This document shows, piece after piece, positions 43,062-53,295 of a stretch of 64,000 bases of DNA. The notes under the pieces were generated by a model. The model did not search any database, was not told the DNA's origin, and saw nothing but the letters and a program-made list of their open reading frames with translations. Numbering within the stretch: the stretch's first letter is position 1; each line of letters opens with the position of its first letter. The position numbers and the translations under genes are program-made. Source of the DNA: Pinus tabuliformis (lineage: Eukaryota; Streptophyta; Pinopsida; Pinales; Pinaceae); NCBI GenBank assembly GCA_031772625.1, contig CM062815.1, positions 115,638,989 to 115,702,988 of the forward strand, written 5' to 3'.

Positions 43062-45936
43062 TGTTATAGTTGTTCTTTACATCCCTTTGTCAGAGATCAT
43101 TTCTCTTATTGCATTTCATTTTTAGGTGTCTCGCTCGATTCACTCAGTTGCATTCTGCTAAGGGCATGCCATAATCTAACGGAAGGACCTTGTCAGTCAT
43201 TTCCCCTCATGCCTTATCCTGTTGGTTTAGGTCTGTTTATCGAATCAATTTTAAGGTCATTTACAGTCCTGTTTGATTGTCAGCAAAGAGTTATTTTAGT
43301 CATCAGGTCTAGGTTTTTGCAAATTTGGTTTTCAAAAGTGTCCAATAATGCCAGCAAGCTAGAGGGAGGTTCAAAATATGTTTTCATTTCGAAAATTTCA
43401 TTGTCATACTGATTGATCATGACGTTTCTTCAAAACCTTGTTTTGAAGAAAAAGTCGTCTTTTCGTCTTTTGAAATAATTGCCATGTATATTTTCAAGGT
43501 TTTTCGGTTGAAAATGTTCAAATGTAGCCTCTGGTCATTTTTTTCCGAAATCCGATGCCACCACACCTACAAAAGTTGACAAGATTCATCATTAGCTCAA
43601 AAATCAGTGGAAACGAAGAACAGAGTATGTATTAAAGGTGTAAAGTGTCAAAGTTAAAAATATTGCAGAAATGGGTTTGTCAAAAGAAAGAATCAAATTC
43701 CTTTGTATACATGAGTTATTTTCACATTCGATGATCCATATGCACGCCAAAGACATCAGCAAAAGCCAAGATAAAACAAGGAAGTGAAAAAATGAAGTTT
43801 TGAAGCCAAACTGTGTGTTTGATCAGTGCGCGGCGCATTGGGTGATTGGCGCGGTGCACTGAGCAAGCGCGGCGCATTGGGCGCCTCTACATAGTGTTTT
43901 TCTCCACTTGCATGGTGCATCCAAGAGGCACGATGCACAGAGCCTCCAAGACCAAAAATCATCACGGCTTCAATGAAAATCAAATCGATTCAACTCATTT
44001 GCTCCAAGTAAGTGTTAGTGGACTTTGGTATTGCTTGTGAAGAAATAAACTGTGGTTATCTGAATGAAGATCGAGGCACCATGTTGCGATTCAAAGTTAT
44101 ATATGTAAGGTAGGTGACTTTGCAGACGATAATCGGGCGGGCATTGATCATTCATTGCATCGTATTAGTGCTATTCGAAATCGTAGGGGATGCATTATTG
44201 GCCTCACATGTCGAGTTGGCCGGGCAATATCTGGAAGTGCATATATGGTTCGAGACCTGGTTGAGAGTGGGGGTTCTCTTTTAATTATAGGACGTCGAGG
44301 TGTTGGGAAGACCCCTATAATTAGGTCATGATAGAAGCAGTTGAGAACCATATGCCTTAGACCATTGTAATTGATGAAATTGGAACAGAGCTTGAAGCCT
44401 TCGTTGCCAGTACGATTGCTCAACGTGGAATACAACTAGTTGGAACAGCTCATGGAATGACAATTGAGAATATAATAAAAATCCTTCTTTGGAGATGCTT
44501 GTTGGTGGCATCTAGAGTGTTACACTGGGGGATGATGAGGCGTTTATAAGGGGCGTTCAAAAAACAATACGTGAGAGAAAAGGGCCACTTGCTTTTACTT
44601 GTGTTGTGGAGATGATATCACTGACTGAATGGCGAGTTCATCATAGCTTAGAAGCAACTATGGATGCTATTCTTGCAGGACGATCTCCTTTGTTTGAAGT
44701 TCGTAAGATGGGTAGTTCTGGGGTTATAGTTGAAAATTCTAGTATTACCACAGATGCAAATCTTCAAAGCACCTCTTGCAACACCAATGAGAAGCGTAAG
44801 GAGGATGTCAGCCATGAGTCAGATGCCCAGAGTGAAAATAATGATGATAATGATTATGTTTCTACATTTAGAAGCAATGTTAAACAGTTCAGAAGGGATG
44901 ACGATACACCCATTCATTTGTATACATATGAGATTATGGATGCTAATTATAAAAAATTGGTTTTTATTCAAACGACAAAAGGGAAGGTGAAAAGTCAATG
45001 ACCGAAAGCCAAAATTAGAACGAAGAATATCTACTACAGCAGAGATAGGAACAGATTGCCTATTCTTGCCCTTAGTCACGATTTCAAAGGGATTTACACC
45101 TACAGATTTCACCTTTTCATTGGTCATCATCAGATTCGAGTAGAAAATGTAACGCTGCTGCTCCTTTTACAGATGGTTGGATTTTCATCTTTTAATGATT
45201 AAACAATCCCCTATTTTTGGTCTCTCTATTTTCTCATAGTTGAGTTTATTTATTGTATTGAAAATCATTTGTAAGAGGTCTGAGTTCTGAAAAAATTGTG
45301 GAAGGAAAACTCAGTGCTTCACTGTACAGTTTGGCCAGGAAATTAATAAAATGTTGTAGCTCTGATTCATGAGATTCATGTGGTATGAGTTTAGCACATG
45401 TTTCTTCTTTCTGTTTCATACGTATCTTGTTATGTTTTACAGTTCAATCATAATCATTTCCAGTTGAATGTTTTTTAATTAAGAAAGGTAGAATCCAGTT
45501 TATTGCTCTGCCTTGGAAAAGCATTCATCCTCTGTGTGTCTTCTTTTGTTTGAAAGGGATTCATTTGTTATGCCCTTTTCAACCTCTCAACAGTCTTTCC
45601 ACTCCATATTACTTCAATTTGATTTTTGAACCTCCTGCCTATCTTGCCTCACGAAATACTCTGCGTCTTTGATTTAATTTCCCAGCTCATGTTGTCCTTT
45701 ATTCCATACAGCCCAGAAAATTCAGTCATCCAATAAATTACCTCTTTCATATTTATTTACTAGCCTAAAATTAGTTCCCATTTTAAGTCATCTCAGACCC
45801 TATTGCATATTTTTACTGAGTTTGACCCGGAGAGAGCCCTCTCCTATCCTCGTAGGGCTAGCTATGAGGCTTAGCGTGGTTTGATGTGGACCTAGAAGCT
45901 TGCCTTTTCAGCCTGAGGCAAATCTAGGCTCTAACA
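43062..45936 (+). repeat. 2.9-kb direct repeat, right copy
   Basis: Collinear with 39013-41899. Starts TGTTATAGTTG and ends TAGGCTCTAACA. Both copies carry private lesions in the captured gene. Confidence 0.9.
43990..45163 (+). pseudogene. SPD1-like: Ycf45/SpoIIIAA-like AAA ATPase fragment, copy 2
   Basis: Same architecture as copy 1: GDFADDNRAGIDHSLHRISA, IIGLTCRVGRA, Walker A as GRRGVGKTP (altered), the same internal deletion, [10 protein letters not shown] followed by a stop, Walker B TIVIDEIG, then [15 protein letters not shown]. The segment MLVGGI, stop, SVTLGDDEA keeps eight bases lost from copy 1, and the downstream frame [10 protein letters not shown] to SPLFEVRKMG is open. Stops differ from copy 1, so both decayed after duplication, while the deletion predates it. 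No plastid transit peptide or start codon is present. Confidence 0.85.
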
Positions 45937-46080
45937 ACGCCCTTAAGGCTGTAAGCGAAATTCCAAAATTTTATGCGATTAGCATAACTGGGTGACACGT
46001 AGCACGAGAAAACCACTATTCTTGCATGCTCTCAGGCAGATACCGGTCATGCTAGAATCCATGTGAGATTGCACCATAGC
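45937..46080. other. No gene seen
   Basis: Flank of the duplicated element. The first bases ACGCC do not match the left flank GCGCT. Confidence 0.4.
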
Positions 46081-46203
46081 CGTTGGATCAAGCTAGACAG
46101 ATCAACGGTGGAGATTTGGGGTGCATAAAGTATTGAGAGCACGCGATAACCGTTGGATCAAGCTAGACAGATCGACGGTGGAGATTTGGGGTGCATAAAG
46201 TCA
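46078..46203 (+). repeat. Tandem duplication of 70 bp
   Basis: CGTTGGATCAAGCTAGACAG starts at 46081 and 46151. Each unit also contains CCGTTGGATC and its near-complement GATC(A/G)ACGG, so each forms a small hairpin. Confidence 0.85.
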
Positions 46204-47189
46204 AACGTTGAAATGAATACGCATGTGGTTAATGGTGATTGGCCAGGTTTGTTTTGGATCAGACGGTAAAGAGATCTACGTATAATCTGATTAAGACATG
46301 AGTTATTGGCTCCCGCTTAAGAATTTTGTGCTGAAGGAAATGAGAATGTGAGTGAGATCTATTACAGAAAGAGAGTGATTGAAGATGATAATGATGAAAT
46401 GAACCAAGTACTGAATCAAGACAACAAACTCCAAATCTCATGCGATAACTAGAAATATAAAACACAACCAATCTACTCTACCCTGCTGTAATGGAAATGC
46501 AGCTACTTAAGCAAATGATAAATTAAACCATGAATCTACGCTAGCATACATGTACAATAAAGAGGAGCCTTAGCTACTAGGGTTGGGCCCTAACCCAAGA
46601 GCTTCAGCCCTCTGAGTTAACTCAGTGCTGGCTCAAAACAAAACTCATTCTTATTATCAAAACAATGGATTACATCAACAACTATCACAAGTCTTGCAAC
46701 TCGAAAATAAAGTAAAGTTTTACAATCAAAAATCTGAATCCTATTGAGGTCCTAGGCCTCTCTACTTATACATCTGAAGTCTCCAACAAATTCCTTAAAA
46801 TTAGGGAGGCTCGGCTCCCAAACTCGAGATAAACTGGTGCTTTGACTTCCACTTGCTCAACTGCCTTCTAGTCCTCATGATTTGGCTATTTGTACTCCAA
46901 CCTGATGGAGGAATATTTGAATGGAGGGGTAGTAAACGAGGAGTATTTCCCTCCTATAATTCCTCTCCCTTGTCCCATTCGAGTTTTGACCAAGGTATTT
47001 GCTAAAATTCCTTGCTTTTATCCTTTAATCCTACATTAAGTGCACATTATACCACAAAGAAAAATATCCAACTCTAACTCATCTCATAAAAAAAATATGA
47101 TCAAAAGTATGCAATAAGTTGTGAGAATAGTTGGTTTGACTAAGCTAGGAGATGAATTAAGGCCCATATAATTACCCAATGATGAGGCT
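46204..47189. other. Unassigned; probable 3' LTR of the next Gypsy element
   Basis: A GC-poor region without genes. On the minus strand AGTAGGGGGTGATGATGAGCC near 47205 looks like a purine tract followed by an LTR start, so much of 46640-47200 may be LTR. No partner copy exists in the window. Confidence 0.4.
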
Positions 47190-47205
47190 CATCATCACCC
47201 CCTAC

Positions 47206-49340
47206 TGAAAATGTTTCTCATCCTCTGAGCAACTTAGTCAATGTCCATGTCCTTCATGGCCTTGGTAGCCTCTTTGACATCCCATGCTTCTGTTGTGGTC
47301 ACTTATTCTTGTTCGTAGAAGCTTGCTTTCCTCTCTACTTCTTCCTACTGCCTCTTTTCCTCTTCTTATTTTCTCCCTTCTAGCATCCCTAGGGGTAGTG
47401 GTGGACTGAGTTTTAGGCCTATCTAATTGACCTTCAACCTTTGCATTGATTGCTTATACATTGGTGTCCTGTTGAGTGCCTCTCTCAAAATTTGAGGGGT
47501 GTGATATTCTCTGATCTTCAAGCCGCGTGGTAGTGTGTTCCATCTCCTTAAGCAGGCATGTATACTATCTTCTCCTAGCAGCCTAAACATATCCTCAAAA
47601 TGTGAAATTGATTGCTCTTAGGCAGTGAGATATCTAGGTGCGAGCTGAGGATCATTTGCAATTAGATTATGGGTGTTGATTAGGGCCATGGGATTTGATT
47701 GTTTAGCTATGATGAAAAGAGGTTCATTTTTCTCTCTGGCCAATATTCTTTTCATCTCTGCAGCCCTTGACTCCTCATGGTTCATCCATGATGCCAAAGC
47801 CATTAATTCTAGATCTCCTAGCTTGGCATTAGGATCCCAAACATTCATGTCTGTGAGTGCCATGTTGTGCAAGTAAAACTCAACCATTTTGGACCTATCC
47901 TCTAGTGTACTTTGGTTACAAAGATCAATAAACTACCTGTAGTCCTGAAATTGCATTGTTCCCCTTTGTGCTAGTGTTTTAATTTGAAATTGCAGCTATT
48001 GTTCTCTGAGGTAAAGAGCATAGGATTTAGCTGGAATCCTACACTGGATGGCCTCCAAGGAGAGGCTGGCCATACATGCTAGTTGTTTTTCCTTTCCTGC
48101 AGTTGTCCTCTCAGCCATGAATTTTCCCTCTCAATTTTATCTCTCATTACTTCTTCTTTGTCCCTTGTTGTAGGGGAATCTTCAATCTCAATAGGGATTT
48201 TTGTTGATATTTGTGGATTTTCTTGTTTGATTCTTGTGCTCTTTCTTGTTTTGAAATATAGGGGGGTTTGCCTCCTTTTCCCTTTTTGTTTGCCTGGGGT
48301 ACTGAGAGCAGTGAAGGCAGTTGCTACCTCCTTCTCAGGGGCCTCTGTAGACACCCTAAGTGTCTCCTCCTCGTGTTCTTCCCCTTTTGTTTCGATGCCT
48401 TCTTCCTCTTTGTTTTTCTTATCTTCTTCCTCTTGTTGTTATTTCTTATCTCCATCAATTTCTTCCTTCGTTTCCTCCTTTGTTTCAACATCATCCTCCT
48501 TCTTTTCTACTTCATCATGTTCCTCTGTATTAGTTTCTTCTTCATCCATCTCATCCCCATCTAGCTTTGTATCTTCTTCTTCTTGCTTTGCCTCCACCTC
48601 ACTGATAGAAGGATTAATATTATAGGTGAGGGTTTGATGTCATCCTTCACTGGTAAGTCTCTAAAGATTGACCATGTTATAGGGATCTTGAGGTTTTGGA
48701 GGGCATCCTCAATGAGGATCCTGATCAACCCATGGTGAGCCAATTTTTGGGAATTCCCTTCCTTTACTTTGCTAATGGAGTCTATGATGATTGCATCAAG
48801 ATTAAGGGTATGCTGAGTCTTTGGTGAACTGGTGTTTCTACCCCAAATCTTAATTCTTCAAGCATCCTAAAATGGTAGCCATAAACAACACTGTATCTAC
48901 ATGAGATATATTTGATGAGTTGGTAACCTACCTCACTCCATGGGTATGGTAAATTGTCTCTCCATACTCCATTTTTATCCTCTGTGGTTTCTTCACCTCC
49001 TAAAAAGAGTTCCTTTTTTGCCACTTGATTGTCTGCTTTGTCTTATTTTCTCCATGGAATTCCTAGGGGAAGTGTGGTGACCCTACTAATGAGCTCTGGG
49101 GTGAGATCTATAGTGAGCCCTCTAACTATAACAGTGGCATGGATTCTGCTATGTGGAGTGAGGGAATGAGCAAATTCTTGAGCCACATCATCATCATACC
49201 CTGTGAATTTTTCAAAAAACCCCATCCATTGGTGTCTTATAAAGATTTCAAGCACTTGGGGGTGTTGTTGTATCCTCACAGTGTTTGTGGGTTCTCTTCG
49301 ATTAAACCCTCCTGTCATCTTGCTTGTGAGGCTTGAGGAG
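47206..49340 (-). pseudogene. Extra ORF downstream of Gypsy integrase, decayed
   Basis: Minus-strand frames chain from MTGGFNRREPTNTVRIQQHP (49318) to VAQRMRN (about 47215). Order: a globular part (WMGFFEKFTGYDDDVAQEFA, VRGLTIDLTPELISRVTTLP, YISCRYSVVYGYHFRML, LIRILIEDALQNLKI), an acidic low-complexity tract (48600-48370), a basic patch (GKQKGKRRQTPLYFKTRKST, about 48290), a coiled coil (RDKIERENSWLRGQLQE, about 48110) and a C-terminal helical part (LGDLELMALASWMNHEESRA, about 47810). It has at least five stops and one frameshift. The layout matches the ORF at 26852-29822. Known only as retroelement-linked proteins without assigned function. Position after integrase recalls env-like or additional ORFs, but I see no signal peptide or membrane segment. 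Confidence 0.6.
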
Positions 49341-50419
49341 GAAATGAGAGTTTTGACACAAGAATTTTAAATTCATGAGAAAACAGAGTTTCTTGTGTAT
49401 GTAATTCACCTCCTATAGTTGTTATATCCACTAGATTTTAGAGCATTTCTAGTTCATTTTCTTGTAAATGGGGATGGATTTTTAGATCCTACCTCTTTAG
49501 ATTGGTGGCAGTGGATAGTTCTCGTGATATTCCCTCTTGAACCCCTCTCTGCCTATCTTGTAGACTGCCTCTGTGTATTCTGTAGACTACTCTTGTAGAC
49601 TGTTCCTGCAGCAATTCCTGTGCATGCTCCTGTAGAAATTCTCTTGCATAACAATGGATCCTTGCCTCTGGTGGGTGGCCAGAGTTATAGAGCGACTTGA
49701 GTGAGGGAGTTTCGAGGAGGTGGATTGCATGAATGCATGCAACAATGTTTTGTTTCCCACTTCTCGTAATCAACTCCCACCTCATAGATCCATAGTTGAC
49801 CACTTCTTGTCCTACTCCTCTGTCTTTGAGTTGACTGTGGGCACGTGTGAGGACACCCAGTTTTGTATGTGATGACTGAACGAAGCTGGCCAAGTTAATT
49901 GGCCACCTTTTCACTTATAAACCAACTACATCATAACCTTTACAAATTTTGATCAAATGATGCATACGAGTGAGTGAGTGGGATACTTACCTGTGGTCTC
50001 GATGCCATGTTGCAGTTGTCGAAAATCATATGCGCTACTTTGTTTATTTGCTACATGGTCATTCTTCTTCCTCCTTTGCTATCTATGACTGAAGAATTGA
50101 TGCTGCTACTATTGTGGAGCTCTTGGATCATCCTAGTGAAGAGTTGCGGCTGATGATTGATATGCTATGGGACAGGCTTCTACAGGACCTAACCAACCTA
50201 CCATTCACCCTCAGATTGCTTCTTGTAGTTTTTCGGGGGATCCTATAGGAATCAAAGTCTTCGCCTAAATTGAACCAATGAAGTGAAAAAAAAATGGAAT
50301 TGATGGAGGGATGCATGGTAAGGAGTGGAGGAGATGACTATGTGAGGCAAGGTTCCCTTTGGATCCTCTCTTTGCTCCTTTATTGTCTTTCTTGCGCACT
50401 TGCAAATAACAATTATGTC
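49341..50419. other. Spacer with TGTAGA-type short repeats
   Basis: CTGTAGACTRCTCTTGTAGA-like units repeat near 49555-49640. The 141-codon frame at 49489-49914 shows only repeat-derived sequence, so I do not call it a gene. Confidence 0.4.
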
Positions 50420-50640
50420 TTTTTCTCTTTTTTTTTTGAAAAATCCCTAGGTTGCCTGAGAGAGATTTCCACCTTAGATGTTTGCCCTAGGCGCCTCAAG
50501 GAAGGTTTTCACCCAGGGATATTCTTATTCTTCTTTTTTTTCATTTTTTTTCATCATTAGGCCGTCTCACGAGGTTTTCAACCCAAAGATGTGACTCAGG
50601 CGCCTCAAGGAGGTTTTCATCTGAATCCTTTTTTTTTTTT
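50420..50640 (-). repeat. Three GGCGCC-containing repeats between A-runs
   Basis: On the minus strand GATGAAAACCTCCTTGAGGC or a variant occurs at about 50615, 50570 and 50510, each near a run of 8-14 A. Such AAACCnnnTGAGGCGCC blocks sit just after integrase in this element. Confidence 0.65.
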
Positions 50641-52625
50641 TCAGTGACCTGATGAGGGAGGAGCTGGAACTTTCTCCACCATCATTACCATCTTATTGAT
50701 ATTGTCAATGAACTCTTGCTTTGATAAATTCCTCTTGTACATTTTCAATCGGTGTCCATTAACAAGCAATGGAATGGCTTCTTCATCTATAGTTCTGATT
50801 TGCACTGAACCATTATCATGGAATCTTTCCACTGCATAAGGTCTGAGCCATCTTGTCCTTAGCTTGTCCTTGAATTCTTTATACCTCGAATCATATAACA
50901 ATGCCCAATATCCCTCTTGAAATTTCCTCTCTTTAATATGTCTATCATGCAAGATCTTCCTCTGAAGCTGAACTATCTATGTATGTAGGAGGGCCTGCAT
51001 TCTGAATTCATCCAATCCATTCAAATGGAACAATCTTTCTTTTCGTGCATGACTGAGATCCAATTATAGTTGGGCTGCCATCCTTAATGTGTTATATTCA
51101 AACTCAATGGACAACAAAGCATTTTTCCCATAGACCAGCTCATAGGGTGTAAATCCAGTGGTGGTCTTCCATGTTGTATTATAGGCCCAGGTGGCCTCAA
51201 CTAGTCTCTCTGCCCAATCCTTCCTGTTGTTTCTCACTACCTTGGTTAAGATGCTCTCCAGTGCCTTGTTGGTCACCTCCACTTGCCCATTAGCTTGTGG
51301 ATGATAAGGAGTGGAGGTCCTATGCTTGATTTTGTGATGGTTGAGCAATTATTCAATCATGTTGGAGGTAAATTGGTTGCCTTGGTTTGTGACTAGCTCT
51401 CTAGGGTACCCAAATTTGTATAATACATTCTCCCTTAGGAACTCAGCCACCTTCTCTTCTGTTGCTGCCTTAATTGCCTTGGTTTCAGCCCACTTAGTCA
51501 AATAATCAGTGCACACAATAATGTACTGTTTTTTCTTTGAAGGAGGGTTGATAGGCCCAATGAATTCCATGCCCCACTTGTCAAATGGCTCAAAAGTCAC
51601 TTGAGGTTGTAGGAGCATTTCATCTCTTGGAGTAGGCTTTCCCATTCTCTGGCACCGATCACACTGACTAATGTACTTTTTCACATCCTGACGAAGAGTG
51701 GGTCAATGATAGCCCGCTTGTAACACTTTGAATGTTGTCCTCTTTGCTGCAAAGTGACCTCCACAAGTCCCATCATGACAGGTCAGAAGGATGTCAAAAA
51801 ATTCCTCTTCCCTTACACACCTTCTCAAGATTTGATCTGGGCCAAGTTTGAAAAGATTGCAAATCCAGGTGAAGGAGGCACTTTTCTTGACTATCTTGCT
51901 CTTTTCTTTGGAGGGAAAGTTTGGTGGGAACTGTGCTGATACCAAATAGTTTGCTATATCAAAAAACCATGGGGAGAGAACTTAAATAGCAAACAAATGC
52001 TCATCTAGTAACTAGTCATCCACCATTCCTTCTTCCCCTGCAAGGAGATTCATCCTAGATAGAAAGTCTACAACAACATTTTCCTTACCAGGCTTATCAA
52101 CAATAGTTAGATCAATCTGCTATAATAAAAGCAACCATCTTATAATTCTAGCATTCACATCTGGCTTGTTCATTAAATATTTGATTGCAGCATGGTCATT
52201 ATGCACAAATGTTTGATAACCTGTAATGTAATGCCTAAATTTTTTTAATGAATGCACAACATCCATGAGTTCCTTTTCGGTCACAATATAATTTAGCTTA
52301 GCCTGTGACAGGTTCTTACTAATAAAATAGATGGCATAGGGAAATTTATCCTTTACCTGACCTAAGGCTGCTCCTATGGATTTGCGTGAGACATCAACAT
52401 GAATATGAAAAGGGAGGGCCCAATTTGGGCCTCGAAGAATTGGTGTAGTGGTCAACTTACCCTTTAAAATGTCTAAGGCCTCTTGACAGCTTTTTGACCA
52501 TATAAACTCTAAATATTTGGCCAACAACCCAAATAAAGGAGAGGCCAACTTGCTGAAGTCCTTTATGAACCTTCAGTAGTATCCAGCTAAACCCGAGAAA
52601 CTCTTGAGTTTAAACCTTAGGACTT
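50641..52625 (-). pseudogene. Gypsy pol: RT end, RNase H and integrase in one frame
   Basis: One minus-strand frame with nonsense codons only. From 52625: SFSGLAGYY, RFIKDFSKLASPLFGLLAK, then RNase H (FHIHVDVSRKSIGAALGQ, YFISKNLSQAKLNYIVTEKE, YLMNKPDVNARI), the linker DLTIVDKPGKENVVVDFLSR, the H2C2 zinc finger (CHDGTCGGHFAAKRTTFKVL, then CDRCQRMG) and the integrase core (KWGMEFIGPI, CTDYLTKWAE, VTNQGNQFTS, YHPQANGQVEVTNK). The second catalytic Asp is Asn here (VTNQG). The C-terminus RTRWLRPYAVERFHDNGSVQ and LVNGHRLKMY ends with GH. Stops are at 52122, 51705, 51351, 51066 and others. The order RNase H before integrase identifies Gypsy. Confidence 0.9.
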
Positions 52626-52948
52626 GAAACGGATACATAGAAAACTAAAGTCCATCCTCTTTCTGTAACTGTTTACGATATTTCAATCTGATGCTCAGAG
52701 AGAAAGTTATGACGATTCTCCGCAGGTCACCTGTTTAAGATATAATTCGAGAGCCTGCAAAAACCCTAACATCCTTAGATCCTATCTCCGAAAATATAGC
52801 GAGAAAAAATTGAAATTAAGACCCAAGGTTCATCGAGATTTCATCTCAAATGGGTTTTAATTTTAGCTTCTAAAATGCCATAGAAAAAAATTATAGCGAA
52901 AATTCCACGATGACCTGTTTGGAGCAGCAAAACCCTAGAATCCAAAGC

Positions 52949-52959
52949 CTCTGATACCA
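52949..52959 (-). other. Primer-binding site, initiator tRNA-Met type
   Basis: The minus strand reads TGGTATCAGAG two bases from the LTR end at 52962. Confidence 0.8.
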
Positions 52960-52961
52960 AA

Positions 52962-53295
52962 TGTTATGTAACCAGCGCATAAAATAAAAGAAAAGATACA
53001 TCAACGACCTCAAAATAAGCCTCTTCGAGGGGGAAACCTACTTTACATTACACAAATGAACAACTCTTGGATGATACAAATGACAAAACCTCCTTTCTAT
53101 ATATAGGAGTCTAAGGGGTTAACATATAATCAAAGTTGACGTAACAATAATAATATAAGGGCACAACAATAACAATAGTGGGCCTTTATGGGGCACAATA
53201 ATAACAATATGGGGAAAATAGGGGCACAACAATAAAAATAAGGGCTACAATGACACTAGTAATGGGGGAATCACTAGTATTATAGGGACCTAACA
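52962..53295 (-). repeat. 5' LTR of the decayed Gypsy element
   Basis: Minus strand TGTTAGGTCCC to GGTTACATAACA, 334 bp, with TGTTA / TAACA ends next to the primer site. The outer border is inferred because the partner is absent. Confidence 0.65.
53098..53108 (-). promoter_or_regulatory. Candidate TATA box in the LTR
   Basis: The minus strand reads CTCCTATATATAG, about 190 bp from the LTR start. Confidence 0.5.

Larger units (their letters stand above)
39013..45936 (+). mobile_element. LTR-like element carrying captured host-gene fragments
   Basis: Two direct repeats (39013-41899, 2887 bp; 43062-45936, 2875 bp) flank a 1162-bp spacer. Each starts TGTTA and ends CTCTAACA, with an 8-bp terminal inversion in the left copy (TGTTAGAG / CTCTAACA). 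That is LTR-like, but I find no convincing target duplication (GCGCT against ACGCC), primer site or purine tract, and no gag or pol. Inside each repeat is a fragment of a Ycf45/SpoIIIAA-like AAA ATPase gene, and the spacer has a further ORF. Strand is given by the captured gene. A segmental tandem duplication is the main alternative. Confidence 0.6.
47190..53295 (-). mobile_element. Decayed Gypsy element with an extra ORF after integrase
   Basis: Minus-strand order: LTR (53295-52962), tRNA-iMet-type primer site, a short leader, a pol truncated at its start (52625-50641), an A-rich repeat spacer, and a large extra ORF (49340-47206) before a purine tract. Gag, protease and the first half of reverse transcriptase are missing between 52960 and 52625. 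Whether LTR and pol belong to one element is inferred from orientation and spacing. Confidence 0.65.

Noticed and set aside
48083..48625. 180-codon plus-strand Ser/Leu-rich ORF
   Set aside because: It is the antisense of the acidic low-complexity tract of the extra ORF on the minus strand.
49489..49914. 141-codon minus-strand ORF upstream of the extra ORF
   Set aside because: Much of it is translation of TGTAGA-type short repeats; no link to the family.
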